Assembly (NCBI RefSeq): GCF_000337215.1 | Contig: NZ_AOHZ01000068.1 | Coordinates: forward strand, 85,340-131,358 | DNA from: Natronolimnohabitans innermongolicus JCM 12255 | GTDB taxonomy: Archaea > Halobacteriota > Halobacteria > Halobacteriales > Natrialbaceae | Direction: 5' to 3' | DNA length: 46,019 bases | In this document: piece by piece, positions 16,150-23,602 of the stretch | Position numbering within the stretch: position 1 is the stretch's first letter | Layout of the letters: every line of letters starts with the position of its first letter | Translations under genes and position numbers: made by a program | Notes under the pieces: model-generated | Databases searched by the model: none | Told to the model about the DNA's origin: nothing | What the model saw: the letters and a program-made list of their open reading frames with translations, nothing else

Positions 16150-16303
16150 TGGGAGAACCTCCGCAGAGAGAACAACAACTGCTCAGTGGTTCTAGATTGT
16201 TGATTGTTCTAACACCGGGAGCATTAAATACTAGTTCTGTTTTATAGTCCAGTAAGTATATTGGACGAGTTTTCGTCCAATTGGTATTGGACGAGGATCG
16301 TCC
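16150..16303. other. AT-rich putative unwinding element with TTGGACGA palindromes
   Basis: The most AT-rich stretch of the region (TAGATTGTTGATTGTTC, ATTAAATACTAG, TTTTATAG). At its right end lies a cluster of alternating repeats: GTCCA/TGGAC arms at 16247-16266; a perfect 9-bp inverted repeat ATTGGACGA-GTTT-TCGTCCAAT at 16260-16281; and GGACGA-GGA-TCGTCC at 16289-16303. It sits between the reversed and forward ORB boxes, as expected for a duplex-unwinding element. The palindromes could alternatively be an operator. Confidence 0.65.
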
Positions 16304-16696
16304 GCTCGAGTCGAACACACGCCTCGGACTCGAGGCCAAACGCGCGTCTCGGGGAACACATCTCCCGGCAGTTTCCCTCCTCCAGGGAGTCTGCTCTTCC
16401 GACAGTAACCCTCTTTCTGAAGGTTTCTGAAGAGGTGCTCTCGAGGTTCGCTATGGAAGTAAAACTCATCTTGTCCTCATTCTCCACGAGCTCTTCTCCA
16501 TTCTTTGCGAACTTTCCTCCATCCTCCGTACTTATCGAAGGTGCGAGCAGGGAGATTTGTGGTGAGAGCGGCGATCTCGAGCCTCGAGTAGACGAAACCG
16601 GTCGGACGAATTCGTTTGAGAGAGTGCCCAGACTTCGCATTGTACGGACGATCGGATACTGCGTCTCGTAGTGATGGGAATCTGCGCTGTTGCCCG

Positions 16697-16777
16697 ATCA
16701 ATCCTCGCTTCAACTTCTGACCCATCAACCCTCTCCTCCACTTCCGACCCATCAACCCCCGCTTCAACTCCATACCT
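16697..16777. repeat. 27-bp imperfect tandem repeat (3 units)
   Basis: Units at 16697-16723, 16724-16750 and 16751-16777, each starting ATCAAYCC and pyrimidine-rich, with the first two ending GACCC. It lies directly before ORB boxes b and c and is not obviously coding. Confidence 0.8.
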
Positions 16778-16790
16778 CCCCCCATCCCCT

Positions 16791-16844
16791 TACAGCGGCA
16801 CCGCGGGGTGTGTGTGTCCGTATACAGCGGCACCGAGGGGTGCG
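16791..16844 (+). repeat. origin recognition boxes b and c
   Basis: Box b TACAGCGGCACCGCGGGGTG (from 16791) and box c TATACAGCGGCACCGAGGGG (from 16821), same orientation. The TACAGCGG starts are 32 bp apart, about three helical turns. Confidence 0.85.
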
Positions 16845-16883
16845 AAGCCGTCGGTTCGGAACCGATAGAAAGTCTTTTTATCT

Positions 16884-16901
16884 GATACAGCGGAACTACG
16901 G
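16884..16901 (+). repeat. partial origin recognition box d
   Basis: GATACAGCGGAACTACGG matches the 5' half of the box but lacks the G-run. It follows a short T/A-rich tract (CTTTTTATCTG). Confidence 0.5.
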
Positions 16902-17147
16902 TACTCGGCTACTCGCCGCGTCGACCGCTGCCTGCTATCGGTGACCGACTGCTGACTGTCGCCGACGACCGACCACTGTCCACTCTCGTCGGTCTCCACT
17001 CGCGTCGATCACCACTCGCGTTGATCAGTTGCCCGCCGCGGCGGACAGTACTCGTCCGCCAGACGTGGCGTCTACCTTTCGGCGCACCGCTGAAACCATC
17101 CGCCGTTGGCTCCGACGATCGGTCGGTACGCCTGCGCGGCCAACGAC

Positions 17148-17170
17148 CATACAGCGGCACTCCGGGGTCC
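17148..17170 (+). repeat. origin recognition box e (variant)
   Basis: CATACAGCGGCACTCCGGGG then TCC: same 5' half as the others, variant CTCCGGGGTCC 3' half shared with box g. Confidence 0.75.
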
Positions 17171-17246
17171 CCCCCGGGAGGTGACGTCGGTAGCATCGAT
17201 ACGAAACGCCGTACTCGATGGCAGTCCCAACAGCTGGCCCCGAACG

Positions 17247-17302
17247 CATACAGCGGAACCGAGGGGTGAGGCCCCGCTCATACAGCGGCACTCCGGGGTC
17301 CG
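17247..17302 (+). repeat. origin recognition boxes f and g
   Basis: Box f CATACAGCGGAACCGAGGGG (from 17247) and box g CATACAGCGGCACTCCGGGG (from 17279), 32 bp apart in the same orientation; f is of the GAGGGGTG type and g of the CCGGGGTCC type. Confidence 0.85.
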
Positions 17303-17399
17303 CCGCCGACCGCTTGAGGACTGTAACCCACTCGAGAACCGCGTCCCATTCGAGGGCCGTAGCCCGTCGGCGGTCGCCACTCGCTCGAGACACGACGAC

Positions 17400-17455
17400 T
17401 ATACAGCGGAACCGAGGGGTGTCTACCACCCTATACAGCGGCAACAAGGGGTGTG
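17400..17455 (+). repeat. origin recognition boxes h and i
   Basis: Box h TATACAGCGGAACCGAGGGG (from 17400) and box i TATACAGCGGCAACAAGGGG (from 17432), 32 bp apart in the same orientation. Confidence 0.85.
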
Positions 17456-17494
17456 CTACACACGGTATGCGTCCTCAGAAGCCGAATTTTCATA

Positions 17495-17515
17495 TATACA
17501 GCGGCACTCTGGTTC
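17495..17515 (+). repeat. origin recognition box j, next to the orc1 promoter
   Basis: TATACAGCGGCACTCTGGTT keeps the 5' half with a degenerate 3' half. It ends 7 bp before the TATA-like element of orc1, so bound initiator could affect orc1 transcription. Confidence 0.65.
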
Positions 17516-17520
17516 CGAAC

Positions 17521-17527
17521 GTTTAAG
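17521..17527 (+). promoter_or_regulatory. TATA-like element of orc1
   Basis: GTTTAAG lies about 31-36 bp upstream of ATG 17558, the spacing expected for box A of a leaderless or near-leaderless haloarchaeal transcript. Confidence 0.55.
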
Positions 17528-17557
17528 TCGGATCCGTACGAGGTCCGCAGTACCCGA

Positions 17558-18757
17558 ATGTCGGACTCGACGGACTACTTCGGCAGCGAAAACGAAATCT
17601 TCCGGAACAAGGAACTCCTGCAGGTTTCTCACCTCCCCGACGGCGATCGGATCATCGGTCGCGAGGACGAACTGACGAACCTCGCGAACGCGATCAAGCC
17701 CGCGACGCGTGGCAACACGCCGAACAACGTGCTCGTCTACGGGAAGACCGGGACCGGGAAGTCGCTGTGCTCGAAGTTCATCACGAACCAGGCGATCGAT
17801 CGCGCGGAAGGCAACGACGTCTCGATCGGCGTCGCCTACGTCGACTGTCTGCAGGAGTCGACGGAGACCCAGGCCGTCCAGTCGACGGGCCACCAGCTCA
17901 ACGACTCCCTCGAGACGGATATCTCGATCCCGCACTCGGGGCTGAGCACCGCCGAGTACTACCGTCGCCTCTGGCGGATCATCGACACCCGCTACGACGT
18001 CGCCCTGATCATCTTGGACGAGGTCGACAAGATCGAGGACGACGACATCCTGATGCAACTGTCGCGAGCCGTCGAGTCCGGGAAACTCACCTCGAGTACG
18101 GTCGGCGTCATCGGCATCTCGAACAAGGTGCGGTACAAGGATTCGCTCGACGAGCGCATCAAGTCGAGTCTCTGCGAACGCGAGTACGTCTTCTCGCCCT
18201 ACGACGCGACTCAGATCCGCCAGATTCTGCGCTCCCGTTCCGACGCCTTCCACGAGGGCGTCCTCGAGGACGGCGTCGTCCCCCGCGTCGCGGCGCTCGC
18301 GGCCCGCGAGCACGGCGACGCGCGCAAGGCGATCGACATCCTCCGCTTTGCGGGCGAGATCGCGGAGGAAAACGACCTCGAGACCGTCACCGAGGACTGC
18401 GTCGACCAGGCCCACGAGCGCGAGGAGACCAGCCGGCTGGCCGAACTGATCTCGAAGAGTCCGAGCCACGCGAAACTGGTCCTCGAGGCGATGGCGCTGT
18501 TGACCCAGCAGAAGACGGGCGAGGACGCGCCGGTAACGACCAACGAGGCCTACGACCTCTACAAGCGACTCTGTGAGCGCGACCAGTCCGACCACCTGAA
18601 GCTCCGCCGGGTCCGGGACATCCTCTCGGAACTCGAGTTCCTCTCGATCATCGACCAGGAGCGCAAGTGGGCCGGGAAGGGGAAGGGCAACTACATGGAA
18701 AATCGGCTGATCGACGATCCGGAAGTCATCATCGCCGCGTGTAACGAGTCCGAGTAG
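17558..18757 (+). CDS. orc1: Orc1/Cdc6 family replication initiator
   Basis: A 399-residue AAA+ origin-binding ATPase that recognises origin boxes and loads MCM. Seen: the N-terminal segment IFRNKELLQVSHLPDGDRII with GREDEL, Walker A YGKTGTGKS (residues 61-69), Walker B LIILDEVDK (about 150), sensor 1 GVIGISNK, arginine-containing ERIKSSL, and a DARKAIDILRFAGEIA lid helix. The C-terminal winged-helix DNA-binding domain spans about residues 300-390, with a basic KWAGKGKGNYMENR wing. ATG at 17558 gives the standard N-terminus; upstream in-frame sequence is part of the origin. It directly follows nine forward ORB-like boxes. Haloarchaea have many orc1 paralogues, so its subfamily is not assigned here. 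Confidence 0.95.
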   Translation: MSDSTDYFGSENEIFRNKELLQVSHLPDGDRIIGREDELTNLANAIKPATRGNTPNNVLVYGKTGTGKSLCSKFITNQAIDRAEGNDVSIGVAYVDCLQESTETQAVQSTGHQLNDSLETDISIPHSGLSTAEYYRRLWRIIDTRYDVALIILDEVDKIEDDDILMQLSRAVESGKLTSSTVGVIGISNKVRYKDSLDERIKSSLCEREYVFSPYDATQIRQILRSRSDAFHEGVLEDGVVPRVAALAAREHGDARKAIDILRFAGEIAEENDLETVTEDCVDQAHEREETSRLAELISKSPSHAKLVLEAMALLTQQKTGEDAPVTTNEAYDLYKRLCERDQSDHLKLRRVRDILSELEFLSIIDQERKWAGKGKGNYMENRLIDDPEVIIAACNESE

Positions 18758-18966
18758 TGTCCGCTGTCTTCTGTGGTCTGTCTTCGAGTGTTGCTATCTC
18801 GAAGACGGAGACGCGACGCACGCCGCTTACCTGGCAACAGGGATTTCCACGCCCTCCCCAGCCGATTGCAGTCCTCGCTCCCTCCGGTCGCTCCGGTCCG
18901 CATCCCTCGCGCGAGGTCGTCGACCGACCTCGCTTCCCTCAGGCGGCCGACAGCGCGCGCCACCGC

Positions 18967-19054
18967 ACTATAGTAGCTACTGAAACGATTTACACACTGA
19001 TCGCAACGCTGTACTGCGATCAGGTGTGCAGTGACGTTCAGTGGCTACTATAGT
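18967..19054. repeat. palindromic element, copy 2
   Basis: An 88-bp element with perfect outer ends ACTATAGTAGC and GCTACTATAGT and a perfect inner hairpin TGATCGCA, 9-nt loop, TGCGATCA. It shares the asymmetric blocks ACTGAAACGAT and GTTCAGT with copy 1 at 1774-1859, and outer-stem changes are mostly paired or G-T compatible. It lies 209 bp after the orc1 stop. The remaining gap to 19111 shows no supported gene. Confidence 0.85.
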
Positions 19055-19111
19055 CTGGACGGTTGACTCGGACGCCAGCCTTTATCAGTGACTCCAACGG
19101 ATCGTACAGCA

Positions 19112-19942
19112 ATGTACGGCATCCTCACCGACGACCTCGAACTCGCGCGCACCGGTCCGGGCGAGTTCACGCACTTCTTCGCCGAGTACGTCGACGGAAC
19201 CCGCCAGGATCCCCTCGAGGACGCGATCAACTCCGTGGCCTGCTGGGGCGACACGGCGACGGTCCGCGAGGACCCCGCTCGAGCCGCCCTCGGTGCCGAC
19301 GGGACGCGGGCGACCCCCGACGCCGAGGGCCACGATTGGGGAACGGTCTGTCCGACTGACTCCGATTATCGCGCCGCTCTCCTCGAGCGGATCGAACGCG
19401 TCGGCGCCGCGGGCGACGTCCGACTGACGACGCTCGGCTTCCCCGGCGAGACGTTTTGTCGCTGCAAGCGCTGCGATCGACGCTTCGAGGCGAGCGAGTA
19501 CGACGACCGCGATGCGTGGCGGACGGCCGTCATTACCGCGTTCGTCGCCGACGCGGCGGAGCGCGTCGCGAGCGACCTCCTGGCGACGCTGTATCCCGAC
19601 CCCTACCCCGGCAACCTGCGCGAGCGGGCCGGCCTCGATCCCGCCGCCCTCGAGTCCCACGTCGACGGCTTCGTCGTCCCTCTCTGTGGCGTCGGCTACG
19701 GGACGACCTACTGGGTCGAATCGCTGGCCCGCGGATTCGCGCGCGAACTCGGCGACCTCGAGGCGACGCTGACGATTCAGCTGTCGGCGGCCGGCGTCGA
19801 CGCCGAGCGACTCGCCGGCCTGACGCGGCGACTCGAGCCCCACGCGGACGCGTTCGTCTACGGCACGTATCCGGGTGACGCGGAGACCGTTCGAGCGACG
19901 ATCGATCTGCTGTCCGCGGACGAGCCGCGTCTCTCCGTCTGA
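19112..19942 (+). CDS. conserved haloarchaeal hypothetical protein with CxCxxC motif
   Basis: A 276-residue soluble protein. About residue 112 is TFCRCKRCDRRFEASEYDD, a CxCxxC-x3-F segment also seen in some glycoside-hydrolase-like TIM-barrel proteins and in metal-binding loops. The surrounding pattern (DVRLTTLGFPGE, then AVITAFVADAAERVASDLL, VDGFVVPLCGVGYGTTYW and ADAFVYGTYPGD) alternates strands and helices, compatible with a barrel. I cannot name a function. ATG at 19112 (MYGILTDDLELA) is chosen over 19088 because the upstream residues are not hydrophobic-core-like. Confidence 0.7.
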   Translation: MYGILTDDLELARTGPGEFTHFFAEYVDGTRQDPLEDAINSVACWGDTATVREDPARAALGADGTRATPDAEGHDWGTVCPTDSDYRAALLERIERVGAAGDVRLTTLGFPGETFCRCKRCDRRFEASEYDDRDAWRTAVITAFVADAAERVASDLLATLYPDPYPGNLRERAGLDPAALESHVDGFVVPLCGVGYGTTYWVESLARGFARELGDLEATLTIQLSAAGVDAERLAGLTRRLEPHADAFVYGTYPGDAETVRATIDLLSADEPRLSV

Positions 19943-20041
19943 GCGGCGTCCCGCGAGTCCGACGAGACGCGTTCCGACGATACTCTCGAGGACGCCTTTC
20001 CGAGACACCACACTTATGGCACTTTCCTGCCGTGTCCGAGT

Positions 20042-20464
20042 ATGCCGCAGTTCGAACGCCGCGTCAGTCTCGCCGTCGGGCTCCTGTTTCTCGGCGCCTT
20101 CGGCTGGTCGCTCTGGAACAGCCTCGAGGTCATCCTCGACGGGATGGATTCGACGACGACGATCGTCACCCTCGCCGGGGGTGTGCTGATGCTTCTCGGC
20201 GGGATCGCATTCCTCGTCGCCGGGGTCGTCGACGGCGTCTCGGTCGCCGGCCGGCCGCTCGAGTGGTGGCAACTCCAGAGCGTCGGCTACGTCGCGATCG
20301 GACTGTACATGGCCCTCACCGGCGTTGTTCAGTCGCCGCTGTCGGTCGTCGGCGCGCTGTCGCTTTTGGGCGGCGCCGGAATCGTCGTCTTCGGAGTCGT
20401 TCGCGCGCGGACCGGGCCGCCGACGGAGGAGAATGACGCGGGTGACGATCCGACGCCGACGTAG
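20042..20464 (+). CDS. small membrane protein, four TM helices
   Basis: A 140-residue protein with four hydrophobic helices (about residues 9-31, 40-63, 78-97 and 101-121), short loops, and an acidic Pro/Asp tail. The first helix is preceded by basic residues (FERRVSLAVG). It is convergent with the SWIM protein gene, only 3 bp apart. No family recognised. Confidence 0.7.
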   Translation: MPQFERRVSLAVGLLFLGAFGWSLWNSLEVILDGMDSTTTIVTLAGGVLMLLGGIAFLVAGVVDGVSVAGRPLEWWQLQSVGYVAIGLYMALTGVVQSPLSVVGALSLLGGAGIVVFGVVRARTGPPTEENDAGDDPTPT

Positions 20465-20467
20465 CGA

Positions 20468-20830
20468 CTACAGCAGTTCGCGAACGTCCGAGTACCACAT
20501 GTCGTGGTAGTCGACGTGGCCGACTCGGCGGGCGATGGCGACGGCCAGGGCGTGCCAGCACTGCTCGGTCGGATCGTCGTCGTCTAAGTTGTACTCGCTA
20601 TCTTTGCAGGTACAGCCGCCGTCCTCGACGATGTACTCGTCGTCGTAGCCGACGACGATCGTGAAATCGCGGTAGGCCTTGACCCGCCCCTCGCCGACGG
20701 CCTCGATCGCGCGAACCCCGCGGTCGCCGTGGATCCGGGAGATCCGCCCGACGAGATCCGGCGTCAGCTCGCCGGTCTCCTCGAGTTCGGCCTGCCATCG
20801 CTCGACTGGGTCTGGGTTGGCCTCCGACAC
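20468..20830 (-). CDS. SWIM zinc finger protein
   Basis: A 120-residue protein with a SWIM-type zinc finger: C73 and C75 in GGCTCKDSEY, then C91 and H93 in QCWHALAVAIARR (CxCxnCxH). Residues 40-70 form the preceding beta hairpin (RVKAYRDFTIVVGYDDEYIVED) typical of stand-alone haloarchaeal SWIM proteins. SWIM domains bind DNA or proteins, and such small proteins are common in haloarchaea; the partner here is unknown. The start at 20830 leaves a helical N-terminus (PVERWQAELEETG). Confidence 0.85.
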   Translation of the reverse strand: MSEANPDPVERWQAELEETGELTPDLVGRISRIHGDRGVRAIEAVGEGRVKAYRDFTIVVGYDDEYIVEDGGCTCKDSEYNLDDDDPTEQCWHALAVAIARRVGHVDYHDMWYSDVRELL

Positions 20831-20890
20831 GACCGCAACTGTGTCCCGAACTGTAAAATCGGTTTGGTTGTCGAGCCAGTGGCCGACGGC

Positions 20891-21703
20891 TCACCGACGA
20901 CGCTGACTCGAGCCTGCCGCCGATCCAGTTCCCGTCCCGCGTTCCGCCGCCGCGTCGGTCTCGACTCGAGCGTCGCTCGCGGCGGTCCGGACCTCGCGGA
21001 CGTACTCGAGATAGTTGTCGAACAGCTGCTTCGCCTCGCAGGCGGCCGCGTAGTTTTCGGCGGTGATCCCCTCGAGAATCGATCGCCGTCGCTCGTCCGC
21101 GAGGTCGTCTTTCCCGCGCGTGACTCGCTCGGCCGTCGACATGTCGTACTCAGGGTGGAACTGGACGCCGAAGGCGCGGTCCTTCCGGAAGCCGTGGATC
21201 CCGTAGTCGTTTTCGGCGAAGACGGTGGCGCCGGGCGGCGCTTTGGCGACGCGATCCGCGTGCGTCGTGAAGACGGTGAACTCCTCGTCGACGCCGGTCA
21301 GCAGCCGGCTTCGGCCGTCGTGTTCGACGGGTCGGTAGCCGATCTCGGAGTCGTCCATCGCCTCGACGCGGCCGCCGAGGACGTCCGCGAGTAGCTGGTG
21401 GCCGTAACAGACGCCCAGGAACGGCAGTCCGGCGTCGATGGCCTCGCCGACCCACTCCTTCAGGGCGTCGATCCACGGCCGATCCCAGTAGACCGACGAC
21501 CACGAGCCGGTGATCACGCAGCCGTCGAACGCGAACGTCTCGGGACGCTCGCCGTCCGGGCAGTAGTACTCGACGAGGTCGGCCTCGAGTTCGCGCTCGA
21601 AGTTTCGCCTGTTCGACGCCCGGTTTCGGGCTGCGTTGAGGAGCGCGATACGCAGTTCGGACGACCCGTTCGAACCGCTCGTTGCGGTCGGCGGCTCAGT
21701 CAC
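20891..21703 (-). CDS. class I glutamine amidotransferase domain protein
   Basis: A 270-residue protein from a GTG start at 21703; the ATG at 21820 gives 309 residues, but its extra N-terminus is non-homologous-looking and runs through likely promoter sequence. The GATase fold is seen: LRIALLNAARN, VITGSWSSVYWDRPWI, nucleophile elbow PFLGVCYGHQLLADVLGG (Cys), and catalytic His-Glu in FGVQFHPEYDM. The triad is complete. It resembles the stand-alone GMP-synthase-like amidotransferases of haloarchaea rather than GuaA itself, since no synthetase domain is present. The C-terminus is a disordered Ala/Thr/Gly tail. Substrate unknown. Confidence 0.85.
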   Translation of the reverse strand: MTEPPTATSGSNGSSELRIALLNAARNRASNRRNFERELEADLVEYYCPDGERPETFAFDGCVITGSWSSVYWDRPWIDALKEWVGEAIDAGLPFLGVCYGHQLLADVLGGRVEAMDDSEIGYRPVEHDGRSRLLTGVDEEFTVFTTHADRVAKAPPGATVFAENDYGIHGFRKDRAFGVQFHPEYDMSTAERVTRGKDDLADERRRSILEGITAENYAAACEAKQLFDNYLEYVREVRTAASDARVETDAAAERGTGTGSAAGSSQRRR

Positions 21704-22107
21704 GGGTCGATCCCCCTCCGCAACCTCGAGGTCGGACCGACCGGGAACGTGACGCCCGAAAGCTGTCCGCGAGCGGAAATCGTGACATCGGTACCCGAAC
21801 GGGGCGTCCTCGAGATACAAAGTCCTTTTCGCGGGATCGAGCCAGTAGGTTCGCCTTTCAGCTTCGGACTCGAGTGCACGCAGCGTCTATCGAGAAATTA
21901 TCGCCCGACGCTGCCGACGAAAACCGACGCTACGAATCGAGTGCTGCTGCCGGACGCGACGACCGCGGCTCCCGTAAGCGACGGCTACTCGATCTCGTCG
22001 ACACCGTCACGCCGGGCCGATCGGAGGGCCGCCGGTGCCGGTCGGACGGCTCTCGCCGCCGACGCCGAGACCGCACCGTTTTTCGCCCGCTGTCGACGAG
22101 GGACCGT
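21704..22107. other. intergenic region between divergent amidotransferase and trm1 genes
   Basis: About 400 bp with promoters expected in both directions. A short AT-richer patch (ATCGAGAAATTATCGCC, about 21890-21906) and CCGTTTTTCGCCC (22076-22088) before trm1 are the only notable sites. Open frames crossing it are basic and not gene-like. Confidence 0.4.
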
Positions 22108-23229
22108 ATGCGCGTCACCGAGGGCGGGATCGAACTCGAGGTCCCCGGCGAACAGACTGAGGGCGTCGAGGAGTCGGTGTTCTACAATCCGCGACAGGAG
22201 CTGAACCGGGATCTGACGATCGCGACGCTGCGGACCTTCAGCGAGCGCGAGGAACGCGCCGAGACGTATCTCGACGCGATGACGGCGAGCGGCGTTCGTG
22301 GCATCCGAGCCGCGGCTGACGGCTGGGACGTCACTTGCTGTGACCTCGAGTCCGACGCGGTCGACCTGGCTCGCGAGAACCTCGAGCGAAACGGTCTCGC
22401 CGCCGCGACGCGGGTCGAACACCGAAACGTCAACGCGCTCATGCACGACGAGGCGTTCGACGTGATCGACCTCGACCCCTACGGATCGCCGATGCCCTTC
22501 GCCGACGCGGCCTTCGCCCGCTGTCGCGACCTGGTCTGCGTGACGGCGACCGACACCGCGCCCCTCTGTGGCGCTCACTTCAACAGCGGCATTCGCTCCT
22601 ACAGCGCGGTTCCGCAGAACACCGACTACCACGCCGAGATGGGCGTCCGGACGCTGCTCTCGGCGCTCGCCCGCAGCGCCGCCCGCTTCGACGTCGGCGT
22701 CGACCCGATCTTCACCCACGCGACGAGCCACTACGTTCGGACCTACCTCGAACTCGATCGGAAGGCCAGCGCCGCCGACGCCGCCCTCGAGCGTCTCGGC
22801 TACCTCTCTCACTGCGAGGATTGTCTCTACCGCGAGACAGACCGCGGGCTGATCGTCGATCCCCTCGAGTCCTGCCCCCACTGCGGCGGCGAGCGTATCC
22901 TCGTTGCCGGGCCGCTCTGGCTCGACGCCTACTGCGACCGCGAGTTCGTGGCGAGCGTCCGCGAAACGATGCCAGACGAGTTCGCCACCGCCGAGTCGGC
23001 CCGCGAACTCTGTGCGACTCTCGAGGGCGAACTCGACGAACCGAGCCACTACGACCAGCACAAACTCTGCAAGAACTGGGGGCTGCCCGCGAACGCGATG
23101 GACGACTTCCTCGCGGACCTCAGGGCGGCCGGCTACGAGGCCTCGCCGGCCCACTACGGCGGTACGACGTTCAAGACGGACGCGAGCGTCGGTGAGATCC
23201 GCGCGGCGACCGAAGACGCGCTCGTCTGA
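22108..23229 (+). CDS. trm1: tRNA (guanine-N2)-dimethyltransferase Trm1
   Basis: A 373-residue SAM-dependent enzyme making m2,2G at tRNA position 26. Seen: EESVFYNPRQELNRDL at the N-terminus, SAM-binding YLDAMTASGVRGIRAA, VTCCDLESDAVDLARENL, the catalytic-loop motif VIDLDPYGSPMPF and VTATDTAPLCGAH. The C-terminal domain has two CxxC pairs (HCEDCLY and CPHCGG) forming the zinc-like knuckle, and LCKNWGLPANAMDDF. The length matches archaeal Trm1. ATG at 22108 starts exactly at the conserved MRVTEGGIELEVP segment. Confidence 0.96.
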   Translation: MRVTEGGIELEVPGEQTEGVEESVFYNPRQELNRDLTIATLRTFSEREERAETYLDAMTASGVRGIRAAADGWDVTCCDLESDAVDLARENLERNGLAAATRVEHRNVNALMHDEAFDVIDLDPYGSPMPFADAAFARCRDLVCVTATDTAPLCGAHFNSGIRSYSAVPQNTDYHAEMGVRTLLSALARSAARFDVGVDPIFTHATSHYVRTYLELDRKASAADAALERLGYLSHCEDCLYRETDRGLIVDPLESCPHCGGERILVAGPLWLDAYCDREFVASVRETMPDEFATAESARELCATLEGELDEPSHYDQHKLCKNWGLPANAMDDFLADLRAAGYEASPAHYGGTTFKTDASVGEIRAATEDALV

Positions 23230-23602
23230 AACGGACTCTCGTACCGATTTGCCGGCACAACGCAGTCCGGGTCGGGGTTGTGCCGGTACTGGCGTACAGT
23301 GGTCCAGTAGTCCGTGTGAGCGTCGCTCCCCGCTCGAGGCCGTGGCGACGAGTCACCTCCGCGGTGGCGGCGACCCGTCTATCACGGATCGGAAGAAACG
23401 ACGACCTACAGCGTCTCCGACGACGTTTCGACGACCACTAACAGTTCACTACTGATGTGTGTGGCTGCAGTTGTTCGGGTATGGATTCGAGCGCCAGGCG
23501 ACACCTGTTCTCCAACCGACGGCGGGTCGTCGGTCAGCGTACCGACGCATTGCAAGCTAGTGCTACACGATCACATATCACAGTGGGCGGCGAGTTCGAG
23601 AC
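23230..23602. other. gene-free stretch with a 10-bp hairpin
   Basis: A 373-bp gap after trm1. At 23252-23286 CCGGCACAAC and GTTGTGCCGG form perfect 10-bp arms with a 15-nt loop; no T-run follows, so it is not a clear terminator. The rest, up to the GTG start of the BrkB-type gene, shows no supported gene. Confidence 0.55.

Larger units (their letters stand above)
15960..17557. other. replication origin region (ORB cluster, AT-rich segment) upstream of orc1
   Basis: A 1.6-kb gene-free region between hisH and orc1/cdc6. It contains one reversed ORB-like box (16096-16119), an AT-rich segment (about 16150-16300) with palindromes, a 27-bp tandem repeat (16697-16777) and nine forward ORB-like boxes (16791-17515). 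Reversed and forward origin recognition boxes flanking an AT-rich unwinding element next to an orc1/cdc6 gene are the known organisation of haloarchaeal origins, and the GGGG run at the box end matches their G-rich ORB feature. Base composition is clearly lower in GC than the surroundings. Open frames here (for example 16242-16640 minus) lack coding character. Use as an active origin is inferred. Confidence 0.85.

Noticed and set aside
16242-16671. Open frames of 132 (minus) and 136 (plus) codons inside the origin region
   Set aside because: They overlap each other on opposite strands, cross the palindromes, and show no haloarchaeal acidic bias or recognisable domain.
23252-23286. Intrinsic terminator after trm1
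   Set aside because: The 10-bp hairpin is real but no T-run follows, which archaeal termination would need.
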